From: Parelaphostrongylus tenuis
Taxonomy: Eukaryota > Nematoda > Chromadorea > Rhabditida > Metastrongylidae
Direction of reading: 5' to 3'
Assembly (NCBI GenBank): GCA_019055375.1
Contig: JAHQIW010000934.1
Location: 19,908-83,907, forward strand
Length of the DNA: 64,000 nucleotides
Shown: positions 48,365 to 59,679 of the stretch, one piece after another
Layout of the letters: every line of letters starts with the position of its first letter
How positions within the stretch are numbered: the first letter of the stretch is position 1
The notes under the pieces: generated by a model
The model's database searches: none
The model's input: the letters and a program-made list of their open reading frames with translations, nothing else
Told to the model about the DNA's origin: nothing
Program-made: the position numbers and the translations under genes

Positions 48365-48456
48365 ATATATTATATATACTAGCCACGAACAATCGAGTGT
48401 ACAACGCTCTGTGTTCGGTAATAATTTCACTGGACATAGAGTGTTAAACATTCGTC

Positions 48457-48630
48457 GTCGCTAACTCTTAGTGTGGGGACTGGAGCACCCACACAGGATT
48501 GGTAAGAGACGAGAAAGGGTAATTGCTCGACTGTCGAGAGCGCAAGATCGAAACTCGTGTATCGGGCTCTATAAGTCAGCCATCTTTGATAGACCACCGA
48601 CATGCGTGGCTCAAAAAATGATTACCAGGT
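48457..48630. repeat. Foldback subfamily B, right arm plus centre only
   Basis: It starts in the element's central region (TCGCTAACTCTTAGTGTGGG) and runs to GATTACCAGG at the arm end, about 90% similar to 48150-48310. The left arm is absent, so this is a deleted second copy only 90 bases downstream of the first. Confidence 0.75.
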
Positions 48631-48639
48631 AAATCAAAA

Positions 48640-49800
48640 GAATTTGAAGGATAAATTCCATCCTTGAAAAGGCCTTTGTTATTGCGCTGAAAGAGCAAAA
48701 GTATTATCTTGCTCCTCATTCGAATTTTTCGCTTACCAAAGCTTTTCCTTTGAAGTTTTTGTAACCAATAGATAGAACGAATCTGGAAATTCCGAATACT
48801 ATTTGGTTTTTGGAATGGAGCACGCATTACGCTATAAGAGCTAAAAGAAGATTGGGTTTCGCATAACTGGATTACTTCTATTATCCGCTCCTCCCTTTGG
48901 CACCTTGGAATAAACGTATTTGTCAGGCTCATTCGATAGCTCAAATCATGAGAATTTTAGTGGTTTATTTGATCTCCAGAAAAGCCTTTTCATTCCGCTG
49001 AAAGAACAAAAACAAATTTTCGTTTCTCACTTGAGGATTTCTAGCTGACCGAAGTTTCTCCTTTGGAGTATTGGTAATTAATCGATAGATTAGACTTTAA
49101 GATTTCAATGATGTATTAGATTTTGAATATCGACCTCGCGTCACTCATTATAGCTAGAGGAAGATTGTGCTTCGCAAAACTGGAAAAAGCATCGAATGCG
49201 AAATCTAATTTTTTTTTCGTTCTTATGAAGCACTAAAAAATCCATTTGAGAAATCAAAAATTTTATTGGAATTTGTGAGGTTTGATCTATCGTTTCGTTC
49301 TTAAAACTATAAGAGAGGGGCTCTGGTCAGCGAGAAATCTTTGAATGAGGAACAAATTTCTCTTTCTGCTCAAACAAGGCCTTTTTTAAAGTGAAACGCA
49401 CCATTCAAATCTCTTTGATATGAGCTATCGATTTATTTGAACATTGGAAACGATCAAAAAATTCGTTTTTCCCAGATCAAAATGAAGAGAGGATAGTTGA
49501 AGTGATTTTTTTTGCGATATCCATTTTTTTTGGCTGTAACAGTGTAATACCAGGTCCATTATGAGAAACAAATAGATTATTGGAATCCTCAAGATATGGT
49601 CTATCGATTATTTACGAAACTTTGGAGGAAAAGCTTTGAATAGTGAAAAATCTTTTGATGAGGAACAGAATTATATTCATGCTCGTTCAGCGCACTAAGT
49701 TGGCTTTTTTGAGGATTATATATACCATTCAAATTTCCTTAATTTGTGTTATCGAACGATTATTTGAACATGAAAAGACCAAAAAATAGCTCTTTTTTAC
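48640..49800. repeat. Four related units in inverted arrangement
   Basis: Units at about 48640-48872 and 48962-49185 are direct copies: both contain GCTGAAAGA-CAAAA, ACC(A)AAG/GAAG-TTT-TCCTTTG and CGATAGAT, and end GGAAGATTG-GCTTCGCA. Units at about 49285-49500 and 49590-49800 match the same consensus on the other strand (GAATGAGGAACAAATTTCTC; GATGAGGAACAGAATTA; CTATCGATTATTTACG). No coding potential or known name. Confidence 0.5.
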
Positions 49801-49809
49801 AAGGGTCGG

Positions 49810-50205
49810 AATAGCGCTCAGATAACGAATAGTACCCTCAAAACTCTATTGTTGCATTGACATACTATAGCCGAAAATAACCTTAATGAAACCTCTTCCA
49901 TCATATTCAACCATTTGCTGAGGACAATTTTTTTTTGTGGAGCGAAAAAAATCTACATTTCATCAAAAGCTATTTATCAAAAACAAATAAAAAACTACTG
50001 TCATTATATCGTGCCTACTCGCCGCGAGATCCCGCCGCTTAATGCGCAGAATGAACGCGGTTCCCACAGGTTTAATATCTTTTTCCCAGGTCCTATGAAA
50101 TTTGCGGCATTCTACGTTAATGAAATATCCAGCAGTTTCTGATCAAAAATCCATAATAGATCTACATATAAGCATTTGATGTTAATTGACGGTTTTTAAA
50201 GAGCC
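49810..50205. other. No gene recognised
   Basis: AT-rich. A slightly GC-richer patch at 50013-50070 has no supported frame. Confidence 0.35.
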
Positions 50206-50212
50206 AAATGTA

Positions 50213-50470
50213 TTAGGTTGTGCATAAGTAATTGCGATTAGTGCGATCTGAAACTGTGATTACTCTTGCTCCAGTCTGATAATATTAAAAATACAGTGAA
50301 AGATTAGGAAAAAATTTAAGACTTTTCGACAACACTTTCAATCAATAATCTATGTTCATACAGCACAAAATTTCTTTCGATCAATCAAATCGTCGGCTAA
50401 TTGCATAAGTCGTTGGCGTACTGTTTATGAAGCCTTAGTCTCAAGGCAATAAATCTTCTTCCGATTCATA
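50213..50470 (-). mobile_element. Mariner relic with a MADE1/Hsmar1-like terminal repeat
   Basis: TTAGGTTGTGCATAAGTAAT and the following TGCG, directly after TA (50211-50212), closely match the terminal repeat of cecropia-type mariners such as human MADE1/Hsmar1 (TTAGGTTGGTGCAAAAGTAA). The minus strand close to it reads RQRLMQLADDLIDRKKF before a stop; I cannot prove this is the transposase end. The opposite terminal repeat was not found, so the element is truncated or decayed. Confidence 0.5.
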
Positions 50471-50789
50471 ACAACAGTATTCGCAGCTCTTAAGAAGACT
50501 ACAGTTCAGGTTGTTGTGGCGCTAATTAATTGGTGAAAAGTAGTCTCACCGAAATTGTAGTTTTCCAACCAGATGAATAAGATCTGCATAGACTGGTTCA
50601 GACGGGGTGAACCGGAAATGGCGCCACCAATGGTTGTTGTTTGACATCCGTAATCGATCCCATTTCAAAATTCCATTATTTGCAGCTTTGGCGTTAGCTT
50701 AAATGCATGTTATCTTGCACTTACTCTTCTATGACACGAGGCATTTGAAAAATCCCCAGACTGAATGATTTCTCTATGTTTTAGGTGAG

Positions 50790-52884
50790 ATGATAACACT
50801 GCTAAAGATCCTGGTAGAAGTTTACTTCTCAGTGCCGTCATCGATTTCCTCACCATTACACGATGGACTGTGTAGATTCAATAATTCATCAGCATCATGT
50901 GACTTACACTCCAGTAAAAGGCACATTACTAATGGTACTATTTCCCGTTCACTATCTATTGTTTAATTATGAACTAAAGTGGGAGATTGGGTCACACAAC
51001 GTTTCCGTTTCGTCTTCAGAGATGATCAAGTTTAAACCATTCTGAAAATTGATTTTCAAGAAGAAAAGCTACCTTGGAGACGTCTCAGCGCCCTTGACGG
51101 CTATGATCAGCACTTTTTCCGGTTAGTCCGACAAGCGCGCGATGATCCAGTAAATACATTGATCCACTTGCGATCTCTTATACTTCATTGTTTATTGTTA
51201 GTATTTTCAGTCTTGCAAATCTTTAAAAGTCGAGTATGAACACGTGTGCTTCACTCTACCAGCGCCAGAAGCATTCAAAGAGACAAAGGTTTTTTTTTTT
51301 CTATGCTTGCGTATTTTTCCATTATGCGTTTATGACTTGCTATCACATCTACATGAGGTAAACTGTGAAGAAGTGCAAACGTCTTAAAAAAAGGGGGTTG
51401 TCTTGGAATTTGTGTATCACATTGATATAACTTACTGTTACTTGATGTTTTTCATTTTATTATCTCTTGCTTTTCTATAATGGTTCTTTTCTTTTTTTTC
51501 TATTTGCTACTTTGGACTTCGTCTACGCATTCTAACGAGTCATTTTATTTTGGAAAGTTCTATTTCAGGCGTTCTGTGACGCATTTGTGGAAACTTGTCC
51601 TGAAACGTTAAAGACGAATATATTCACACATATATCGTAAGTTTTTCCTACGAGACTAGAAAATGACAACATTTATTGGGGATATGAAAAATCAAACGTC
51701 AAGGTCAATTGTAATTACAAAGGTTAGCTAAACCAAGCAGTTAAAGTGTGCTTCGTTGATAGATTCGCTGCTGAATACCTGAATACAATTCTACTGTTAA
51801 GGAGTGCGCAGCTTATGAGCGAGACTGAAACATACCGGTTTGCATCAAGAATTTGAGGGAAAAACGTGGAATTATCTTTCTATAATATTTCTCCTTCCCT
51901 GTTTTTCTCATAACCTCTTGCAATTTCGACATTGTACAGTGTCAGCTGAGTGAAACCTCGTTTTAAAAAAGAGGTTTAGCTAACATAATCATTTACATGA
52001 ATGGTGTGAATCATGTTTTTAGAAAGCTCAAAATTGACTACACGGAATACTGCAGGAAAGCGAAGGAACGCTTTGAATATGTCTGCCTAAACCCACTTCG
52101 CTTCAGAAACCTTTGCCCAAGATGTAAGAATATTTGATGGATTCCGATTTCTTGAGAGGAAAAAATCAGACTACCGATTAAGCTATAAATTAACTTCTCC
52201 AGAAAAGACTGCTGCGATTCAGCCTTATTTTTCTTAGTTCTGAGCAGTTTTCACCTACACTAAGAATCTCAATCGTTTACAATTTACCTCTGGGATCTTG
52301 GCTCATTATCTCTTTGTAACTTTCATGTAATTTCATCTGATGATATCTTAGAGAGGAAATATTACAAGTTCAACGGCAAAAAAAATCTTGTTTCTGATTC
52401 AGGCGGTTGAATTCTGCCTCCGCTATACAGACCGTTGTCCCAACGCCAAAGTGCCTGACAAACCAGTATCATTCAGAAAACTGGTAAGAGATGCTAGGCT
52501 TTTATGTTAAATTGAGTAATCGAAATGGTTTTTGAATTCAACAGGTAATTCTGCTCGAAATACTGAATTTTTTTTTCGAATAACTCGGATGATTTTTGTC
52601 AATGTAAACTGAGTTGAGAAATTTTTTTTTTGAAGAAATTATGATGATTTTTATCAATCAAAAACCATTATATCCTTTAGGATGTGTCACTTATATAAAT
52701 TCAGTTACAGGATGAAACACACATATATATCCGTGAAATTGCTGCACATTGCAAGCTCTTCTATCGCCACGCACGGACATATTGCCTCCACGTTGAACTG
52801 CTGAGGTTTCCGAAATATGCCATTCCTTGTTATCTCTATAAACTAGGCTGTATTGACATTTATAAAAAAGTCATATACGGTTAA
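50790..52884 (+). CDS. Predicted secreted protein with three C-x10-C...C-x6-C repeats
   Basis: Exons: 50790-50913, 51061-51149, 51211-51288, 51569-51636, 52023-52123, 52403-52483, 52711-52884 (TAA). All but one junction are in phase; total about 238 residues. The ATG lies six bases after a TATGTTTTAG acceptor, a likely trans-splice site. The N-terminus MITLLKILVEVYFSVPSSIS resembles a signal peptide. Repeat 1: C-KSLKVEYEHV-C ... FC-DAFVET-CP. Repeat 2: YC-RKAKERFEYV-C ... EFC-LRYTDR-CP. Repeat 3: HC-KLFYRHARTY-C ... PC-YLYKLG-C. Spacing is C-x10-C, 14-17 residues, C-x6-C each time, with an extra Cys in repeat 2. Exon 5 ends one base into a codon (CCA AGA T) but exon 6 is open only from its first base, so two bases, a small exon, or a frameshift are unaccounted for. 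I do not recognise the family. An extracellular, disulfide-rich role is inferred. Confidence 0.65.
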
Positions 52885-52899
52885 CAGGGTCCAGTATCT

Positions 52900-53275
52900 C
52901 TGCGCTGTCCCACATATGGATAAGCGCGAGTTGTTCACACCTGGGCAAGAGAGGTTACGAATAATTCTCACTGTAGTGCATACTTTCATAAACTCTGTTA
53001 ATAAGATAGAGATTTTCCATATTAAGCACATTGTATAAATCTTGAATCAGAGTTGTTGTTGCATGAATTGGAATGAGAAGAAATTTTCTTATAATAGGCT
53101 GACGCAAAAAAGATTGCTGTTTTACGGGTGAAATCGCAATGACTTTTGTAAATTGCTTCAGATGGCGAGAATGGCAAAACAGCCGGCATTGAGTTTTTTT
53201 AAAAATCTCGTTTAGTCTCAAGGGGATCGGTTTTGATGATTGCTTTGACTTTTAATCAGGTTGATTCATGAGCTA
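52900..53275. other. Downstream flank of the cysteine-repeat gene, no further gene seen
   Basis: Open frames on both strands at 52.84-53.22 kb overlap the last exon or run into low-support sequence. Confidence 0.4.
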
Positions 53276-53282
53276 TTGCTAT

Positions 53283-53568
53283 TTATACACTATTAAAAAG
53301 CGTCTCTTTCACGGGATTTTTATTAAGCCACCACTGCACTGTACTTTCGTTAGCAGTTCCTTGACCAGATGTCCTGTTGAGTTTTGAGTTTTCTCTGCTG
53401 CTCAAAGACCCAAAACTCACGACACGGAACCGCATTTGCTTTTGCACCAAGCGCCATCCTTTCCATAGTCTGAAATAATGTAAAATAAGCAGCAAATGAC
53501 ACGTAATTGGCAACAAAACATAAAGCGGAAATGTGGACTGAAATGATGTATAACATAACAACATTCAT
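53283..53568 (-). pseudogene. Mariner transposase N-terminal relic
   Basis: On the minus strand FGSLSSRENSKLNRTSGQGT followed by ANESTVQWWLNK fits the first helix-turn-helix of mariner transposases (G-x-x-A-x-E-A-x-R-x-I-N-x-x-FGQGT-x-NE-x-TVQ-W-F-x-K). An overlapping frame (MERMALGAKANAVPCREFW) ends before it. No terminal repeats or catalytic region were seen, so this is an old fragment different from the family at 3366. Confidence 0.45.
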
Positions 53569-53579
53569 TTGAGAATCTA

Positions 53580-54030
53580 TTTCAATGTCAAACCAGCCAT
53601 TTCAACAACGCATGAACTTTACTCACTTTTCAAATCTACTTTACGAAACTCAGCACATGTCACTTCAATTCGTGTCCACTCATACATTACCTACAACGCA
53701 TGCAAACATATTTCTCCTGGATCCGCCTACTACATGGGGATTTTCATGTTCGTCATTTAAGGTGTAGAATAAGGTGGCTAAGTCACGTTTTTCTTGGAAC
53801 ATTGAGAGACTCGTACAAGGGTATCTCCAGGCGAACTGGAAGAAGTCACCTGAAGCCACATAAGTCTGGTACCAATTTTATGACCCTGAAAGGATGGGAA
53901 GTCTGCGAAACTCACATGGGGTCGAGAAGCACCGCGCTCGTGTAATGAGGGCCTTCACGATTATACTTTGCTCTCCCACTAAATGTAGTTACGTAAGCGG
54001 CAATTTTGCGATTTTTCAGTAGCGGCAGAG
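53580..54030. other. No gene recognised
   Basis: An 81-codon plus-strand frame (53700-53945) contains RCRIRWLSHVFLGTLRDS, reminiscent of LINE C-termini, but the match is too short to call. Confidence 0.3.
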
Positions 54031-54033
54031 GTT

Positions 54034-54158
54034 GAGCTTATGAGATTTATCAGGAAAAAGATATGATGTGTACCATGTTTATCACACCTTTTTTTTGAGC
54101 TCATGAGATTTATCATGAAAAGGATATGATGTATAGCATATATATTATACTTTTTTTT
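54034..54158. repeat. Tandem duplication, unit 63 bp
   Basis: GAGCTTATGAGATTTATCA at 54034 recurs as GAGCTCATGAGATTTATCA at 54097, followed in both by GAAAA-GATATGATGT and a T run. Confidence 0.75.
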
Positions 54159-54367
54159 TCGTAAAACACGCTGGATCGTATAGCTTGAGGAATCAATTTA
54201 ACTTACCTAGGCCTAGAAAAAATTATAGAGAAAGAAGTAGATCAACACAAACCGAATTATGGATCTAATGACTATGGCCGAAATGAAAGGGAAAAAGTAG
54301 AATAAAATATTACTGATATTAGCTATCAACTTATTAGATTGATTGGTATCATTACAATCAGAAGTAT

Positions 54368-54435
54368 ATCTGCAGTCACAATTATATATTATTCGGCAAT
54401 AACTGCAGTTACAATTATTTATTATTTGGCAACCA
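54368..54435. repeat. Short tandem repeat, unit about 36 bp
   Basis: CTGCAGTCACAATTATATAT and CTGCAGTTACAATTATTTAT, each followed by TATT-GGCAA, are two imperfect copies. Confidence 0.7.
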
Positions 54436-54599
54436 TCAATGGGGACGCCGTGGTAGAGCTCCACTCTCCAACTCCTCCCGGCAGTCAAAGAAACGCCCGA
54501 TGATGTCACAGTCAGGCTATCCGCGAGAAGAAGATGAAAAACGAATTGAATGCTAGAAGTACTAGTATCCGCTTGGTTTAAAAAGCACATTGTGCATAC

Positions 54600-55333
54600 T
54601 GATCAATTAAATAAATAAATAAATAGTTTTTCATTATCTGTTTCCGTGATCAATTGTAAATATCCGCAATAAGAATGTTCTCAGTCCCTCAAGTCACTTT
54701 TTCTTCTAACCACGAGGCGAAAATCATTCTACTCGCTTCTCCTATCATTTGAAAAAAAAGACGAAGATAATGAAATAATACAAATTTTTTATCCAAGTTT
54801 CATTAATAGAAAAAAAAAAATTTAGAGAATAAGGTAGATACAAAGGAATAAACACTAAGAGGAAATATTTTTTAATTTAAACATTGCCAATTAACCATAT
54901 ATAAAACTTTCTTGTTCTACTGAACACCAAATCGTGAGGACCAAGTGATCACGTGGAATAAACCAATCGCGGAATATGAAGGAAGGGAAATAACAATAGA
55001 AAAATCGGAAAAGGGGGGCAGTGAGACCAACAGAAGAGGAAGAGGACGAACATATAGTAAACTAAGTTACAAAACGAAAAGCGAAGCGAAGCCAATGAAC
55101 CAACAAAAGACGTGGGGGGAAGAGGACGGATCACACATACGAAAACAAAAGGAATAAAAGAAATACAAGAACTTTAATATACCCCCTGCCCTCTCCACGT
55201 AAAATTCCACTGGAGGTGATACCCCCTCAGACGGAAGAAAGAATGGGGAATGTTTTTTAGTAAGGGAAATGGAAGACAAAACTTGCCGTGGTTACACGAA
55301 TTCCGACTAAATTTCGCTTTTTTTTTTTTTTTT
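54600..55333. other. Transition zone between nematode-like and ruminant sequence
   Basis: The sequence turns from AT-rich (AAATAAATAAATAAATAG at 54608) to purine-rich, homopolymer-rich sequence (GGAAAAGGGGGGCAGTG, about 55010) and ends in a 16-base T run (55318-55333). I cannot place the junction exactly and see no gene. Confidence 0.5.
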
Positions 55334-58300
55334 GTTTTCACCACTACGATCTGAGTTGCCAATTCTTTTCTGTAAGGAGATGATCGGTTGGTGTCAATTT
55401 GAAAATGTGATTCTGGCTGAGTGGGGGGTGTGGGACATACTGGAGCAGATCTTTGATAAATCTATCCAGAAAGCCGAGGAGACTTGCCATGCTTCTTGAG
55501 CTTCTAGTGAATGGACGACGGCACTCCTGACCACTTCTTCGGCTAGGATGTCGCCTCAGATCCCTGAATGGGAGCCTCCTCCTGCTGTCACGCGCTGAGT
55601 TTCCTGGTGATGTGGTACCTCAGGCTGCCGCATAACCAATGTGATAGAACGTGTGAACTGGATGATTCTACGAGTATGAGCCCATTTACAGACAAGACTC
55701 CGCTTCACGCTGCGAGAGCATCAAATTGCTCTCATAGACCCATTTTCTCGTCATCCTGGGTGACTCACCCCCTCAGGACGTGAAAGCCAGGGGACAGGCC
55801 ATTAGAGCTAACCTGGGTGAAAAGAAGTCTTGGTGGGGGCTATGAAGTTCTTACGTTTTCTTATTAAGGCCGAACAGGCTGATAAAAGGAAGACAAAGGG
55901 ATTAGCTTTATTCTTATGAGGGTATGCACACACCTCTTCTAATGGGGGACAATAATACAGGTGAACAGGATTTTTAGACACCATACAGATAATCCTTGGG
56001 CACCTGAAAAACCATACTATGGCATTTAGGAGAGAGGGGTAAACTGAGTTATGTTGCCCAACGCCAGGAATATCATGAAGACAGACACTGAGTTTAGTCA
56101 ATACTGGGCAATTAGTGAAAGTATCCCTTATTTAAATATTAAACCAATCAGAGAAGTTTTCAACAGGTATTCCTCTAATTGATAAATATTCTAAGAGGAT
56201 TTTACCAAAAAAACCATTATTTTCCATTACCAGGAAATTCCCTCGAGAGGTGTTCCCGCCTTACTAGACCAGTGGGTTGGGTTATATTACTGTTCCAGAC
56301 GATTTGGTTGCCCGAGGGTATACGTATAGACATGATGAGCACGTAGAAAACCCATTCAGTTTTTGAAGTGTTGTGTATGGGACTCACTAGTTGAATTTTT
56401 AAGAGGGTACATTTCCGTATTCCCCAGAAAGACGCAAACTTTTGTCTTTGTTAGTATAGATCCACCTGGGCTGTCAGCTCGACAGGGATTGCAAAGCACC
56501 GGCGCCTTTTATATTCCAAGAAATCGCACATTTTGCGGTATGCGTAAGGAAGCAACCGTGTATTATTAAGAGTTTGATATTTACCAACGCGTAGAGAAGG
56601 CGAGGAAGACTTTGTAGAAAAGTAGGTTAAAGGTAGACTATTGAAATGCACTGAAAGAAGCGCATGAGATGGTCACTGTGTGCTTAACACAAAGACTGAA
56701 AACTCGTGTAGAGCCTATAGGACTGGATGACTGTGGGGTTACAACTTGCTGTGGTATTTATTATGGACAAGCCAATCAAGTCAAGCTTTTAAAAGGATAG
56801 TTTCAGAGGAATAAAAATCATGATAAGGAAAGAGGAAGTTTTATGTATTTTTTATAAACTCATAGGGGCCACACACAGATTTTGAACAGCTTTCTATAGA
56901 CTAGAGCTTCTTAACTGGGTTTTCATTGAATATAAGCTCATTTCTCATAACAACAAAAAACATGTGCAGTATTATCTGAGGCATCTAGTCAGTGATCAGG
57001 GTTTTGTGTATCTCTTCAATGGAGATTATATATTTTTTTAATATTTACAGTTCTGAGTAAAAGAATACTGAAGTTATATTTTTCTGATATCAAGTTAATC
57101 GTTTTTGGGCTCATTTGGAAGCATATTACAAGATTGCTGCATATTAAAGAGTTATTAATTATATTTAATATACTTAGAGTTTTACACTTATGGATGTTTG
57201 AATGTTTGGTTTCAATACTGCATAACAGAATAAACTTTTTCCAGTTAACTCTTCAGTGATGAATTTAATGGTGAGATGAAGCTCCGTTTCATGTGGTTGT
57301 CATTATTCGTATACTCAGTAACCTTACTTGGGCCTTTGGATTAATGACTTTCATCATGGTAATGTTAGGGAGAGATTAAAGCAAGGAATTATAAAAATTA
57401 ATTGTTCTTGTTTTTAAAAACACATCCCTATCCCTGGTATTTTTAGATGCCACTTTCATTTTCTGGTCTCATTATATTCGACTGCCTGCAATTTGGAGTA
57501 ATGCTATAGATGGCCAGGTATCAATGTTTTCCTTCACAACGAAAAGGATCTCTGAAGCCAAAAAAGGAACGATTGCGTCATCACGTGATAACGTGATGGC
57601 CTGGAATATCATAGACATGGGAAAAGGAGTGCATCGTATTTCAGTTGACTTGCGTGTGGCACCTCGCCAGGCCGGGCTAACTACCCTGTGCGTTTGCCCC
57701 AGTCACTGGTCCAAACGTTTATTTTTTTTCAACCCATGTTTTTTTTTTTTCATTAACAATCAGTTTAGGAGCATAAAACAGTGAGATATAAGAAAAAAAA
57801 CACGGGTGCTTACGTTGTCACTAAGTGTTCACAATTCCAGAGGAAAGCCCGGACTGTGTGGTTCGTTCTAAAATCCAAAGTCTGGATTTTCAGCAATGTC
57901 GTAGAGAACACACATTTATTTTTTTTTTTTTCCCATAGGCGTGGTGACGTAGGTCACCTTTGACCTAACCTAGTTGGTCCAAGGAAGAGCACCTCCTTGC
58001 CCCCCCCGCCCCCCTAATTCTTGGGGCTGTGCGCACTTTCCCATTCATGCCTGGATCGGGTAACAGTGTGACATCTTTTTTTCTCTGGATTACATGAACG
58101 GCAAAAGCTCAAATCTGTTGGGAAGAAAACTATTAAACTTGAACAGGTACTATAGTCAGCGGAGTCTTAGAAAACAACTCATGGACATTTGTATAATTTG
58201 CCTGTAAAAAAAAAGACTTAGTAGTTTGAATTAGAAGTGTTGTAACGTGTTTGGATTCCTTATGAACCAAGGCTGTTTTCCCATTTCCCTCATCTCAGAC

Positions 58301-59450
58301 CTGATGCCACGTAGTTCACAATTAAAATCATAAAATACAATCTAAATATTTCTGTGGAATCAATCCATATGCCCTTATACTTAATTCCCACCATTCGAGG
58401 CGGCAGTGAGTACACTTTTCTCTAGAGCACCAGGTGGTGTGTTTTTTGCAGTAGGATTAGATTGTTGAATTGAATTTGTGTTTGTTTTATATCCATGTTT
58501 GGGAAGCTAACTTCAATAGAAGTTTTAAAGAGAACTTGTGAAAATACAAAGATAGTGTCCCTTCACTTGGTAAGTACTACAAAAAGAAGCTAAATGTGAA
58601 ATAATTGCTAATGTTTTAGAAGATTTTTTGTTACCTGTCTCAACTACACAGATTTGGGTGCTTATAAAGGGAGATCTGCTAAAGCATTAACCGATGATTA
58701 GTGAAAAAAACCGATTTAAGAGGTCAGGTCATTTTATTTATTTTTTTAACTTGCATATTTTGTTGCCGAGTAGTATAGTATTTAATCAGCTGTATTATTA
58801 AGAATCTCGGCCTCTGATATTTTTTGTGATTAACCCACATCAGCTCTTTTATTTAACTGATAACAAAGTTCAATACAGGGAGGCCTAACCTCAGGCTGGC
58901 TTCTCTTTTCGACCATCCACAAGCCCTGCCACTCCCCGTGGGGCTGACATACGCTCTGTCTCACTCATTTATTTGCCACGATAAGCGTTGAGTCTGGGAC
59001 CCAAAAGCATGTTAAAACGTTCTGCCAGATTATGCTGCTAGACAACAGATCCCAGAAGGGCCGTTAAACAACCGTGTGTTCTTCTTCACGCTCATACCGC
59101 CACGCCCTCTGGTTACTTTGGCATGCCATCCCTGGTTACTGTGAGGGTGTCTTCTTTCCCTCAAGGGTCTTGGTTGAAGGGAACAGCCCATTGTCTGGAC
59201 CTGTCAATCCGTATCAAGGGAAGGGGAAAGAGTCTAGGTTTGGGGGCAAAACACTGGCATCTATATCCAACTGGACCAAAGGCAAGTATGGCCACAGGCC
59301 TAAGTTGTCACTGGGTGACTGGCGGAATGGGGGATTGAGGGATTTGGTCCTCACTGTGAAATAGTCGCAAAGTCTGGTTTGGGCAAGCCAGGAGTTATTT
59401 TGTTCTTTTACACGCATGGGGAAGGGTAACTAGGTTGGGTGCCAATAATC
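55334..59450. other. Mammalian (ruminant) sequence without recognisable gene
   Basis: GC content, CpG-poor texture and long homopolymers (T runs at 57919-57931, C runs at 58002-58014) differ from the left part. Open frames here are short and unsupported. Assignment to a ruminant rests on the interspersed repeats further right. Confidence 0.6.
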
Positions 59451-59672
59451 TGCTTCCCTGGTGGACCCTCTCAGACTGATAAAAGAATCTGACTAACCAT
59501 TGCAGGATGAACCTGGGTTGGGGACAATCCTCGTCGGAGGAGGGGCATGGCAAACCCAACGTCCAGGGGATTCTTGCCTGGAGATATCCCCATGGGACAG
59601 GAGGAGGCCTGGCGGGCTACAAGTGCCATGGGGTCAAACATATAGCGTCATTGGACTTGAGCGACTAAGTCC
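59451..59672 (+). repeat. Ruminant Bov-tA/BOV-A2 SINE
   Basis: It begins TGCTTCCCTGGTGG, continues CATTGCAGGATGAACCTGGG, GGATTCTTGCCTGGAG, CCTGGCGGGCTACAAGTGCC, ATGGGGTC and ends TTGAGCGACTAAGT, in the order of the ruminant Bov-tA consensus. Several single-base insertions (for example GGGACAGGAGGAGGCC in place of the family's GGACAGAGGAGCC) look more like sequencing error than age. Confidence 0.85.
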
Positions 59673-59679
59673 ACCAGCA

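Noticed and set aside
54213..54590. 125-codon minus-strand frame
   Set aside because: Driven by the short tandem repeats at 54368-54435 and a hydrophobic AT-rich tail.
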